Shown here: piece after piece, positions 1 to 5,811 of the stretch
How the letters are laid out: each line of letters begins with the position of its first letter
How positions within the stretch are numbered: position 1 is the stretch's first letter
From: Actinomycetes bacterium
GTDB taxonomy: Bacteria; Actinomycetota; Actinomycetes; Actinomycetales; Cellulomonadaceae
Direction of reading: 5' to 3'
Length of the DNA stretch: 7,257 nucleotides
NCBI GenBank assembly: GCA_023389455.1
Contig: JAEWEJ010000310.1
Coordinates: forward strand, 1 to 7,257
Program-made: the position numbers and the translations under genes
Notes under the pieces: generated by a model
Database searches by the model: none
The model's input: the letters and a program-made list of their open reading frames with translations, nothing else
What the model was told of the DNA's origin: nothing

Positions 1-545
1 AGGTCGACCTCGGCGGCCGACGCGGTGCCGGCGGTCCGGCCCGGCGCCGCCTGGAAGCCCCAGTAGAGGTTCGTGTGGGCGATCACCTCCGCGGGGGAGG
101 GCGCGCCCCACGGTGTGAGGTCCTCCGTGGTGTGCGCGTCCGAGACCAGCGTCACGTCGTACCCGCGCGTGAACGCACCGTGCGCCGTCGCGCGGATGCA
201 GGCGTCGGTCGACGCCCCTGCGACGACGAGCCGCCCGACCCCCCGGTCGGCCAGCAGGTCCTCCAGGTCCGTGGCCTCGAACGCGTCGCCGTAGAGCTTG
301 CGCACCACGGGCTCCCCGTCGGCGACGGCGAGCTCGGGGACGATCCGCCACGGGTCCGAGCCCAGCGGCAGCTCGTCGCTGCTGTGCTGCACCCACAGGA
401 CGTCGACGCCCTCGTCCCGCGAGCGGTCGACGAGCGCCGCGATGCGCCCCACGACGCCGTCACGGTCGTGCGCCCCGGCGAGGACGCCGTTCTGCGTGTC
501 GATCACGATCAGGGCGGAACGCGGTCGGTTCTCGAGCGTGGTCAT
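1..545 (-). CDS. Isochorismatase-family cysteine hydrolase (3' end just outside window)
   Basis: Reading from ATG at 545, 181 complete codons run to the window edge without a stop. The family triad is visible: Asp16 (in VIDTQNG), Lys83 (in VVRKLYGD) and nucleophile Cys116 (in GASTDACIRAT). The stretch around SDAHTTED (about residues 137-144) and the C-terminal APGRTAGT (about 168-175) are typical of small actinobacterial cysteine hydrolases. These are cytoplasmic single-domain enzymes of about 180-200 aa, so only a few residues should be missing. The family hydrolyses amides or related bonds (nicotinamidase, N-carbamoylsarcosine amidase, isochorismatase). From memory, the sequence resembles the streptothricin-hydrolase-like subgroup, but the substrate cannot be assigned. 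The nicotinamidase metal-site pattern (D-x-H after the Asp) was not recognised. A GGGGGGAG Shine-Dalgarno seven bases upstream supports the start. The gene is transcribed divergently from the membrane-protein gene at 687. Confidence 0.9.
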   Translation of the reverse strand, partial: MTTLENRPRSALIVIDTQNGVLAGAHDRDGVVGRIAALVDRSRDEGVDVLWVQHSSDELPLGSDPWRIVPELAVADGEPVVRKLYGDAFEATDLEDLLADRGVGRLVVAGASTDACIRATAHGAFTRGYDVTLVSDAHTTEDLTPWGAPSPAEVIAHTNLYWGFQAAPGRTAGTASAAEVD

Positions 546-552
546 CAGCGGG

Positions 553-560
553 CTCCCCCC
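553..560 (-). promoter_or_regulatory. Ribosome binding site of the cysteine hydrolase gene
   Basis: On the minus strand this reads GGGGGGAG, purine-rich and partly complementary to the 3' end of 16S rRNA. Seven bases separate it from the ATG at 545, and it supports that ATG as the start. Confidence 0.6.
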
Positions 561-674
561 GGTCGGGCCCGGGCCCCCTGCCCGGCCAGGCCACGCTACG
601 ACCGCCCACCGACACCGCCGCGCCCCCGCCGACCTCCCCAGGCGGGCGTCGGTCCCCGGTGGCAGGGTGTGCGC

Positions 675-680
675 GGGAGG
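675..680 (+). promoter_or_regulatory. Ribosome binding site that selects the GTG start at 687
   Basis: GGGAGG lies six bases upstream of GTG 687. It decides between this start and the later in-frame GTG at 711, which has only a weak GGGA upstream. It also argues against the long upstream open frame, which extends over the cysteine hydrolase gene in antisense. Confidence 0.6.
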
Positions 681-686
681 TGCGGT

Positions 687-1544
687 GTGCGCGCAGGGAC
701 GACGCCCGACGTGGAGCGCCGCGCGGTGCGCTCCACCTACCGCAGCCTGCGGCTCAGCGTCGTGGTGCTCCTCGCGCTCCTCGTCACGGCGGTGGTCGCC
801 GAGGCGGTCGAGGCCGGGTGCTGGCTCGACTCCCTGAGCGCGTACTACTGGACCGGCGCGCACGACGCGTTCGTGGGCGCGCTGTGCGCCGTGGGCGCGG
901 TCCTCGTCGTCTACACGGGGGCCGACGACCTCGAGGACGCCCTGCTCGACGTGGCCGGGTTGCTCGCGTTCGTCGTCGCACTGACCCCCACCGAGCCTGG
1001 CCCAGGCTGCGACGGGTCGCCCGCGCCCGAGGTGCCCGCGATGCTCGCCGACGCGCGCACCGGCCTCACGGCGCTCGTCGTGGCCGGTGCGTTCGCGTGG
1101 ACCCTGCGCGCGGTCGTGGCCGCGCGCAGCGGGCCGCCCCGGCGGTCGTGGACGGTGGGCGCAGCGGGCGGGACGGCTGTCGCGGTGCTCGCGGTGGCTC
1201 TCCTCGTCGCGCCGGGCACCGTGGTGGCCCGCGCGCACGACGCCGCCGCGGTCCTGCTGTTCGTCGCCGTGGTGGGCGTCATGCTCCGCCACGCCTCGAC
1301 CGCGCGCACCACCTCGGCCCGGTGGGCACTCGCCTACGCGCTCCTCGCCACCGCGACGCTCGTGACGCTCGCCGTCGTCGTCGTGCTGCACGCGACCGTG
1401 CCGACGTGGACGCAGTCCGTGCTGGTCCTCGAGACCGTCCTGGTCGCGCTCTTCGCCGGCTTCTGGGTGCTGCAGACCGTCGAGCTGTGGGGCGTCGACG
1501 TCGCGCGCCGCTCCCCCACCCGGCCCGGCACGCCCACGCCCTGA
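687..1544 (+). CDS. Uncharacterised conserved multi-pass membrane protein
   Basis: A 285-aa protein starting at GTG 687, chosen because GGGAGG precedes it by six bases. After a short basic N-terminus there are about seven or eight hydrophobic segments, roughly at residues 23-41, 59-77, 86-101, 127-146, 157-176, 185-201, 214-236 and 245-265. Several polar residues sit in or beside them: Glu39, Glu42, His59-Asp60, Asp80, Asp81, Glu83, Glu103, His184-Asp185, His235, Glu249 and Glu266. The motifs SLSAYYWTGAHDAFVG (49-64) and FWVLQTVELW (259-268) look like conserved family signatures. I recall similar hypothetical membrane proteins in actinobacteria, but no named function. The protein should sit in the cytoplasmic membrane. 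It is divergent from the cysteine hydrolase and ends 19 bases from the stop of the convergent RDD gene. It has no visible enzymatic or transport signature, so no function is proposed. Confidence 0.82.
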   Translation: MRAGTTPDVERRAVRSTYRSLRLSVVVLLALLVTAVVAEAVEAGCWLDSLSAYYWTGAHDAFVGALCAVGAVLVVYTGADDLEDALLDVAGLLAFVVALTPTEPGPGCDGSPAPEVPAMLADARTGLTALVVAGAFAWTLRAVVAARSGPPRRSWTVGAAGGTAVAVLAVALLVAPGTVVARAHDAAAVLLFVAVVGVMLRHASTARTTSARWALAYALLATATLVTLAVVVVLHATVPTWTQSVLVLETVLVALFAGFWVLQTVELWGVDVARRSPTRPGTPTP

Positions 1545-1563
1545 GCCGCCGCGACGACGCGCG

Positions 1564-2580
1564 TCAGGGGACCGCACCGGACGCGACCGGGGCCGGTCGG
1601 ACGACCGTGCTGCACGTGCCGACCGTCGTCCCCTCGACGACCAGGTCGCTGTCCACGCGGAGCTCCGGCGCCGCCGACCGGTCCACCATGACCTCCCCGG
1701 CGATCGTGTGCTGGTCCTCGAGGAACGTGTTCGCCGTGCGGCCGTGCCAGGTGCGCCCTTCGGCGGGGCCGCTGGTCGCCGTGACCGTGGTGTCCACCCG
1801 GACGTCCTGGGCGTACGGCGTGCCCGGTGGCAGGCGCCACGCGACCGTCCACGCCGAGTCGGGCACCGGCACCTCACGTCGCACCCCGAACCGCGTCTCC
1901 CAGGACCGGTGGACCCGCCACTCGACGTGCGCCGTCGCACCCGCCGGTCCCGTGACGACCTCGCACGGCTGGTCGACGGGCGTGGTGGCCGACCCCCCGG
2001 ACCAGGGGAACAGCCCGACGACGCCCAGCGCGCACAGCAGGCCTGCGACGGGGCGCGCCCACCGGTCGACCACCGGCGGCACCGCCCGCCACGCGGGTGG
2101 CCAGGGCGAGACGACCACGACGGTCCCCATCACCGAGTCCGCGAACGTCCTCCGCTGCCCCTCCCACAACGGCCGCAGGTACCCGACCAGGAGGATCGCG
2201 TCGAGCAGGTGCGCGAGCTGGCGGACCAGCGTCCGCGCCACCCCGGCCGGCCGGCCGTCGTCGGCCCGCACGACCACGACGCCCACGGCCCGCTTCCCGA
2301 GGGTCGCCCCCGTCCGGCCCTGCAGCACCAGGAGCGCGACGACCACCGCGAGGACGATCCCCGAGGTCACGGTCGTCGACGCATCCGACCCGGTGGCCGG
2401 GTCGGGACCCAACCCCGGCCACAACGCCGGCGGCTGGGCTGCCGGGGCGACCAGCCAGGTGACCGTCCCGAGCACCGCCGAGTCGAGGACGACGGCGAGC
2501 ACCCGCCGCGACCACGGCGCGTAGTGCGGGACACGGCCGTTCGTGACAGGGACGTCGGGTGCCACGGCGTCGAGCGACAT
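1564..2580 (-). CDS. RDD-family membrane protein with extra C-terminal ectodomain
   Basis: A 338-aa protein from ATG 2580. The RDD domain (about residues 22-157) shows the Arg and Asp of TM1 (Arg25/26, Asp33 in RRVLAVVLDS), a second segment near 74-86, the GATLGKRAVGVVVV motif (91-104), and a third Asp at 127 in the following hydrophobic stretch. TFADSVMGTVVV (145-156) closes the domain. RDD proteins are integral membrane proteins of mostly unknown function; some have been linked to ion transport. Beyond the core there is one more hydrophobic segment (about 178-193) and then about 145 residues rich in Val, Thr and Trp. These look like a beta-rich domain outside the membrane, with Cys206 and Cys323 near its two ends. 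There is no Shine-Dalgarno before ATG 2580; the frame stays open upstream to 2721, but that extension is Arg/Pro/Ala-rich and lacks family features. Leaderless translation is possible. The gene lies downstream of pyk, separated by a hairpin, so it is probably transcribed on its own. Confidence 0.85.
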   Translation of the reverse strand: MSLDAVAPDVPVTNGRVPHYAPWSRRVLAVVLDSAVLGTVTWLVAPAAQPPALWPGLGPDPATGSDASTTVTSGIVLAVVVALLVLQGRTGATLGKRAVGVVVVRADDGRPAGVARTLVRQLAHLLDAILLVGYLRPLWEGQRRTFADSVMGTVVVVSPWPPAWRAVPPVVDRWARPVAGLLCALGVVGLFPWSGGSATTPVDQPCEVVTGPAGATAHVEWRVHRSWETRFGVRREVPVPDSAWTVAWRLPPGTPYAQDVRVDTTVTATSGPAEGRTWHGRTANTFLEDQHTIAGEVMVDRSAAPELRVDSDLVVEGTTVGTCSTVVRPAPVASGAVP

Positions 2581-2744
2581 GACGCGAGCATGCCAGGAGG
2601 CCGCGCATCGTGCGGGAGGTCCGGCGCGGCGATCCGCCGTCGGGATCGTGCTGCGACGGGCCGGCGCAGGGTGGTCGCGGTCGGGTCGCGCTCGGACCAC
2701 CGGTGGTCTGCTCCAGGCCACGGCGACGCCCGGCCCGGACGCAC

Positions 2745-2779
2745 GACGGCCGCCGCCCCGGCAGGGGACGGCGGCCGTC
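2745..2779 (-). terminator. GC-rich hairpin, likely pyk terminator
   Basis: Perfect 11-bp inverted arms (2745-2755 and 2769-2779, GACGGCCGCCG and its complement) continue inward as four C:G pairs after one bulged A at 2768, leaving a loop of about four bases (2760-2763). It begins 14 bases after the pyk stop. No T-run follows on the minus strand, so it is not a classical intrinsic terminator, but stable hairpins without U-tracts are common after actinobacterial genes. It insulates the RDD gene from pyk. Confidence 0.7.
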
Positions 2780-2793
2780 AGGTCCGTGCGACG

Positions 2794-4230
2794 TCAGGCG
2801 ATGCGCGTGCGCACCGTCTCCTCGTCGCCGATCTTGTGCACCACGACGGTGTTCGTCGACCCGACGACACCCACGGGCGTCCCGGCGACGACGACGACGT
2901 AGTCGCCGACCTCGGCCAGGCCGTTCGCGCGCAGCGTGTGGTCCACCTGGCTGACCATCGAGTCGGTGCTCTCGACGGACGGCACCTGGTACGTCTGGAC
3001 GCCCCACGACAGCGAGAGACGGTTGCGCACGTCCTCGACCGGCGTGAAGGCCAGCAGCGGGATGGGCGAGCGCAGGCGCGACATCCGCCGCGCCGAGTCA
3101 CCGGACTGCGTGAACGTCACGAGGTACTTCACGCCGATGCGCTCACCGATCTCCGCGGCAGCCCGCGTGATCGCGCCACCGCGCGTCGAGGGGACCGAGC
3201 CGAGGGGCGCGATGCGCTCCCGCCCGAGCTCCTCGGTGCTCTCGATGATCCGCGCCATGGTGCGCACGGCCTCGATCGGGAAGTCGCCCACGCTGGTCTC
3301 GCCCGAGAGCATGACCGCGTCCGCGCCGTCGAGCACCGCGTTGGCGCAGTCGGACGCCTCGGCACGCGTCGGGCGCGGGCTCGTGATCATCGACTCGAGC
3401 ACCTGGGTCGCGACGATGACGGGCTTGGCGTTGCGGCGCGCCAGCTCCACCGCACGCTTCTGGACCAGCGGGACCTGCTCGAGGGGCAGCTCGACACCCA
3501 GGTCACCGCGGGCGACCATGATGCCGTCGAACGCCTGGACGATCTCCGTGAGGTTCTCGACGGCCTGCGGCTTCTCGATCTTGGCGATGACCGGGACGAC
3601 CCGGCCCTCCTCCTCCATGATCCGGCGCACGTCGTCGTAGTCGGCGGCGGTGCGCACGAACGACAGCGCGATGAGGTCGGCGCCGACGTTGAGGGCCCAC
3701 CGCAGGTCCTCCTCGTCCTTGTCGCTCATGGCGGGGACGGACACGGCGACGCCGGGCAGGTTGAGGCCCTTGTTGTTCGACACCGGGCCGGGGACCTCGA
3801 CGCGGGTGACGACGTCGTTGCCCTCGACGGCCGTGACCCGCACGAGGACCTTGCCGTCGTCGATGAGGATCGGGTCACCGGGCTTGACGTCGCCGGGCAG
3901 GCCCTTGAACGTCGTCGAGACGCGCTCCTTGGTCCCCTCGACGTCGTCCGTGGTGATGGTGAAGACATCGCCGACCGCGAGGTCGTGCTTGCCCTCGATG
4001 AACCGCCCGAGGCGGATCTTGGGGCCCTGGAGGTCGACGAGGACGGCCACCGAGCGACCCGAGGCCTTCGCCGCGGCGCGCACGTTGTCGTACACCCGCT
4101 TGTGCACCTCGGTGTCACCGTGGCTGCGGTTGAGGCGGGCGACGTCCATGCCGGCGTCGACGAGGGCCTGAACCTGCTCGGGCGACTCCGTCGCAGGACC
4201 GATGGTGCAGACGATCTTGGCTCTACGCAT
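2794..4230 (-). CDS. pyk: Pyruvate kinase
   Basis: A 478-aa protein, the usual bacterial length. It transfers phosphate from phosphoenolpyruvate to ADP, giving pyruvate and ATP, the last step of glycolysis, in the cytoplasm. The start AKIVCTIGPAT (4-14) and substrate loop RLNRSHGD (32-39) are clear. VDLQGPKIR (65-73) leads into the B domain (about 73-165). The signature VIAKIEKPQAV (214-224) contains catalytic Lys217 and metal ligand Glu219. ARGDLG (240-245) carries the second metal ligand, Asp243. ATQVLESMI and SGETSVGDFP complete the barrel, and a C-terminal regulatory domain follows from about 345. The residue between Asn34 and Ser36 is Arg rather than the usual Phe, Met or Leu. ATG 4230 is the only plausible start because an in-frame TAG lies at 4243-4241. 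Pyk follows gltBD on the same strand after 105 bases containing a hairpin, so it probably has its own promoter. Confidence 0.97.
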   Translation of the reverse strand: MRRAKIVCTIGPATESPEQVQALVDAGMDVARLNRSHGDTEVHKRVYDNVRAAAKASGRSVAVLVDLQGPKIRLGRFIEGKHDLAVGDVFTITTDDVEGTKERVSTTFKGLPGDVKPGDPILIDDGKVLVRVTAVEGNDVVTRVEVPGPVSNNKGLNLPGVAVSVPAMSDKDEEDLRWALNVGADLIALSFVRTAADYDDVRRIMEEEGRVVPVIAKIEKPQAVENLTEIVQAFDGIMVARGDLGVELPLEQVPLVQKRAVELARRNAKPVIVATQVLESMITSPRPTRAEASDCANAVLDGADAVMLSGETSVGDFPIEAVRTMARIIESTEELGRERIAPLGSVPSTRGGAITRAAAEIGERIGVKYLVTFTQSGDSARRMSRLRSPIPLLAFTPVEDVRNRLSLSWGVQTYQVPSVESTDSMVSQVDHTLRANGLAEVGDYVVVVAGTPVGVVGSTNTVVVHKIGDEETVRTRIA

Positions 4231-4236
4231 AACTCG

Positions 4237-4242
4237 AGACTA
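4237..4242 (-). promoter_or_regulatory. Possible -10 element of a leaderless pyk promoter
   Basis: The minus strand reads TAGTCT, matching the actinobacterial -10 pattern TAnnnT, with exactly six bases before the pyk ATG. Transcription would then start at or next to the A of the ATG, as in leaderless actinobacterial mRNAs. No convincing -35 hexamer is seen at 16-18 bases, where the GC hairpin 4261-4300 lies. The competing reading is the AGGAAGG Shine-Dalgarno at 4245-4251. Confidence 0.4.
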
Positions 4243-4244
4243 AG

Positions 4245-4251
4245 CCTTCCT
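4245..4251 (-). promoter_or_regulatory. Shine-Dalgarno-like AGGAAGG far upstream of pyk
   Basis: The minus strand reads AGGAAGG, but 14 bases separate it from ATG 4230, well beyond the normal 5-9. No alternative in-frame start lies closer. It may be used inefficiently, be used only on read-through transcripts from gltBD, or be coincidental. Confidence 0.35.
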
Positions 4252-4260
4252 GGAATTCGG

Positions 4261-4300
4261 CCGCAGGCCGGACGTCCCGGTGGTCGTGCCCGGCCTGCGG
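4261..4300 (-). terminator. Inverted repeat between gltD and pyk, candidate gltBD terminator
   Basis: Perfect 11-bp arms (4261-4271, CCGCAGGCCGG, and 4290-4300, its complement) flank an 18-base loop. It lies 35 bases past the gltD stop. No U-tract follows on the minus strand, so termination would be non-canonical. A C-rich, G-poor stretch of the transcript lies between the stop and the hairpin. It could instead be a partial terminator or an element that controls read-through into pyk, since it ends 30 bases before the pyk ATG. Confidence 0.5.
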
Positions 4301-4330
4301 GTACGTGCCCCCGGGGTGGGGGTAGGGGGG
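4299..4330 (+). other. Potential G-quadruplex / G-run tract after gltD
   Basis: Four G-runs on the plus strand (GGG, GGGG, GGGGG, GGGGGG) are separated by loops of 11, 1 and 2 bases. The last run ends five bases before the gltD stop codon. The plus strand is the template for gltD and pyk, so the RNA here is C-rich. This fits a relaxed quadruplex pattern; formation in the cell is inference, and GC-rich genomes produce such runs by chance. Confidence 0.4.
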
Positions 4331-4335
4331 ACAGA

Positions 4336-5811
4336 TCAGGGACGCAGCGCCACCGTGCTGGCGGAGACGGGTGCGGGGAGCTCCGAGGAGCCGGACAGGT
4401 ACGCGTCGACCGCGGCGGCCGCAGCACGGCCCTCCGCGATCGCCCACACGACGAGGGACTGGCCGCGCCCGGCGTCGCCGGCGACGAAGACCCCCGGCAC
4501 GTTGGTCGCGAAGTCCTCGGCCCGGGCGAACGCGCCCCGTGCCGTGACGTCGACGCCGAGCTGCGCGGTGACCTCGTCGGTCTCCGGGCCGGTGAAGCCC
4601 ATCGCGACGAGCACCAGGTCCGCGGGGATGTCCCGCTCGGTGCCGGGCGTGGGCACGCGGCGACCGTCCGGGAGGTACTCGGTGGTCGCCAGGCGCAGCG
4701 CCCGCACGTGGCCCGCGTCGTCGCCGTCGTCCCCGAGGAACGCCACCGTGGAGGCGAGGTACGAGCGCTCCCCGCCCTCCTCGTGCGACGAGGAGACCTC
4801 GTAGAGGACCGGGTCCGTCGGCCACGGCTGCGTCTCGGGCCGCTCGGTGGGCGGGCGCTTGCCGATGGCGAGCGTCGTGACCGACGCGGCACGCTGCCGC
4901 AGCGCCGTGCCGAGGCAGTCCGAGCCGGTGTCGCCGCCGCCGATGATGACGACATGCTTGCCCTCGGCGGTGATCTGGTCCGGCACGTCCTTGCCGGCCG
5001 CCACGGCGTTCGCCTGGTGCAGGTAGTCCATCGCCACGTGGACGCCCTCGAGCTCGAGGCCCGGCACCGCGAGCCGGCGCGGCACCGTGGCGCCGGTCGC
5101 CAGGACGATCGCGTCGTAGCGCGCCTGCAGCTGCACCCAGCTGACGTCGCGCCCGACCTCGACACCGGGCCGGAAGCGCGTGCCCTCGGCACGCATCTGC
5201 TCCAGGCGGCGCTCGATGTGGATCTTCTCCAGCTTGAAGTCCGGTACGCCGTAGCGGAGCAGGCCGCCGATCTCGTCGTCACGCTCGTAGACGGCCACCG
5301 TGTGGCCGGCGCGCGTCAGCTGCTGCGCGGCCGCGAGGCCCGCGGGACCCGAGCCGACCACGGCGACGGTGTGGCCGGTGAGCCGCTGCGGCACCTGCGG
5401 CGCCACGAGCCCACGCGCGAACGCCTCGTCGATGATCGAGACCTCGACGTTCTTGATCGTCACCGGGGGCTGGTTGATGCCCAGCACGCAGCTCGACTCG
5501 CACGGGGCCGGGCAGATCCGCCCGGTGAACTCGGGGAAGTTGTTCGTCGCGTGCAGGCGGTCGATCGCGTCCGCCCACTGCCCCCGCCACACGAGGTCGT
5601 TCCACTCGGGGATGAGGTTGCCCAGCGGGCAGCCGTTGTGGCAGAAGGGGATGCCGCAGTCCATGCAGCGCCCGGCCTGCTCCTTGAGGAACGGCTGGCC
5701 CTCCTCCAGGTGCGCGTGCACGTCCTTCCAGTCGCGCAGGCGCACCTCGACCGGGCGGTTCGGCGGGAGCTCGCGCTCCCGCACCTTCAGAAAGCCGCGG
5801 GGGTCAGCCAC
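4336..5811 (-). CDS. gltD: Glutamate synthase (NADPH) small subunit
   Basis: A 491-aa protein from GTG 5811, the normal family length. It is the electron-input subunit of GOGAT: it takes electrons from NADPH to FAD and passes them through [4Fe-4S] clusters to GltB. The N-terminal domain has the cluster cysteines Cys49, Cys52, Cys57 and Cys61 (CMDCGIPFCHNGC), then Cys100, Cys104 and Cys108 (CPAPCESSC). The FAD dinucleotide fold has GSGPAG at 153-158, with Glu176 ending the second strand. The NADPH fold has GGGDTG at 291-296. The stretch VSSSHEEGGER (339-349) and the C-terminal FAD motif GDAGRGQSLVVWAIAEGR (445-462) are typical of GltD. The frame is open further upstream, but GGAGGT five bases before GTG 5811 and the conserved opening ADPRGFLK fix the start. 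The start overlaps the gltB stop in GTGGCTGA, implying one transcript and coupled translation. Confidence 0.97.
   Translation of the reverse strand: MADPRGFLKVRERELPPNRPVEVRLRDWKDVHAHLEEGQPFLKEQAGRCMDCGIPFCHNGCPLGNLIPEWNDLVWRGQWADAIDRLHATNNFPEFTGRICPAPCESSCVLGINQPPVTIKNVEVSIIDEAFARGLVAPQVPQRLTGHTVAVVGSGPAGLAAAQQLTRAGHTVAVYERDDEIGGLLRYGVPDFKLEKIHIERRLEQMRAEGTRFRPGVEVGRDVSWVQLQARYDAIVLATGATVPRRLAVPGLELEGVHVAMDYLHQANAVAAGKDVPDQITAEGKHVVIIGGGDTGSDCLGTALRQRAASVTTLAIGKRPPTERPETQPWPTDPVLYEVSSSHEEGGERSYLASTVAFLGDDGDDAGHVRALRLATTEYLPDGRRVPTPGTERDIPADLVLVAMGFTGPETDEVTAQLGVDVTARGAFARAEDFATNVPGVFVAGDAGRGQSLVVWAIAEGRAAAAAVDAYLSGSSELPAPVSASTVALRP

Noticed and set aside
75..686. N-terminal extension of the membrane protein
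   Set aside because: The upstream part is antisense to the cysteine hydrolase and low-complexity (Arg/Pro-rich). A good Shine-Dalgarno precedes GTG 687.
1556..1565. 10-bp palindrome GACGCGCGTC at the convergent stop codons, as a bidirectional terminator
   Set aside because: It has no loop and no T-run, is very short, and overlaps the RDD stop codon; chance is likely in such GC-rich sequence.
659..2524. Plus-strand open frame of 621 codons across the membrane-protein and RDD genes
   Set aside because: It overlaps two better-supported genes in other frames and its product is Arg/Ala-rich shadow sequence with no recognisable domain.
2581..2721. Upstream extension of the RDD protein
   Set aside because: The added residues are Arg/Pro/Ala-rich without family similarity; the RDD domain begins naturally after ATG 2580.
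1874..3007. Minus-strand open frame of 377 codons across the RDD-pyk boundary
   Set aside because: It overlaps two recognised genes in a different frame and its Arg/Gly-rich translation matches no family.
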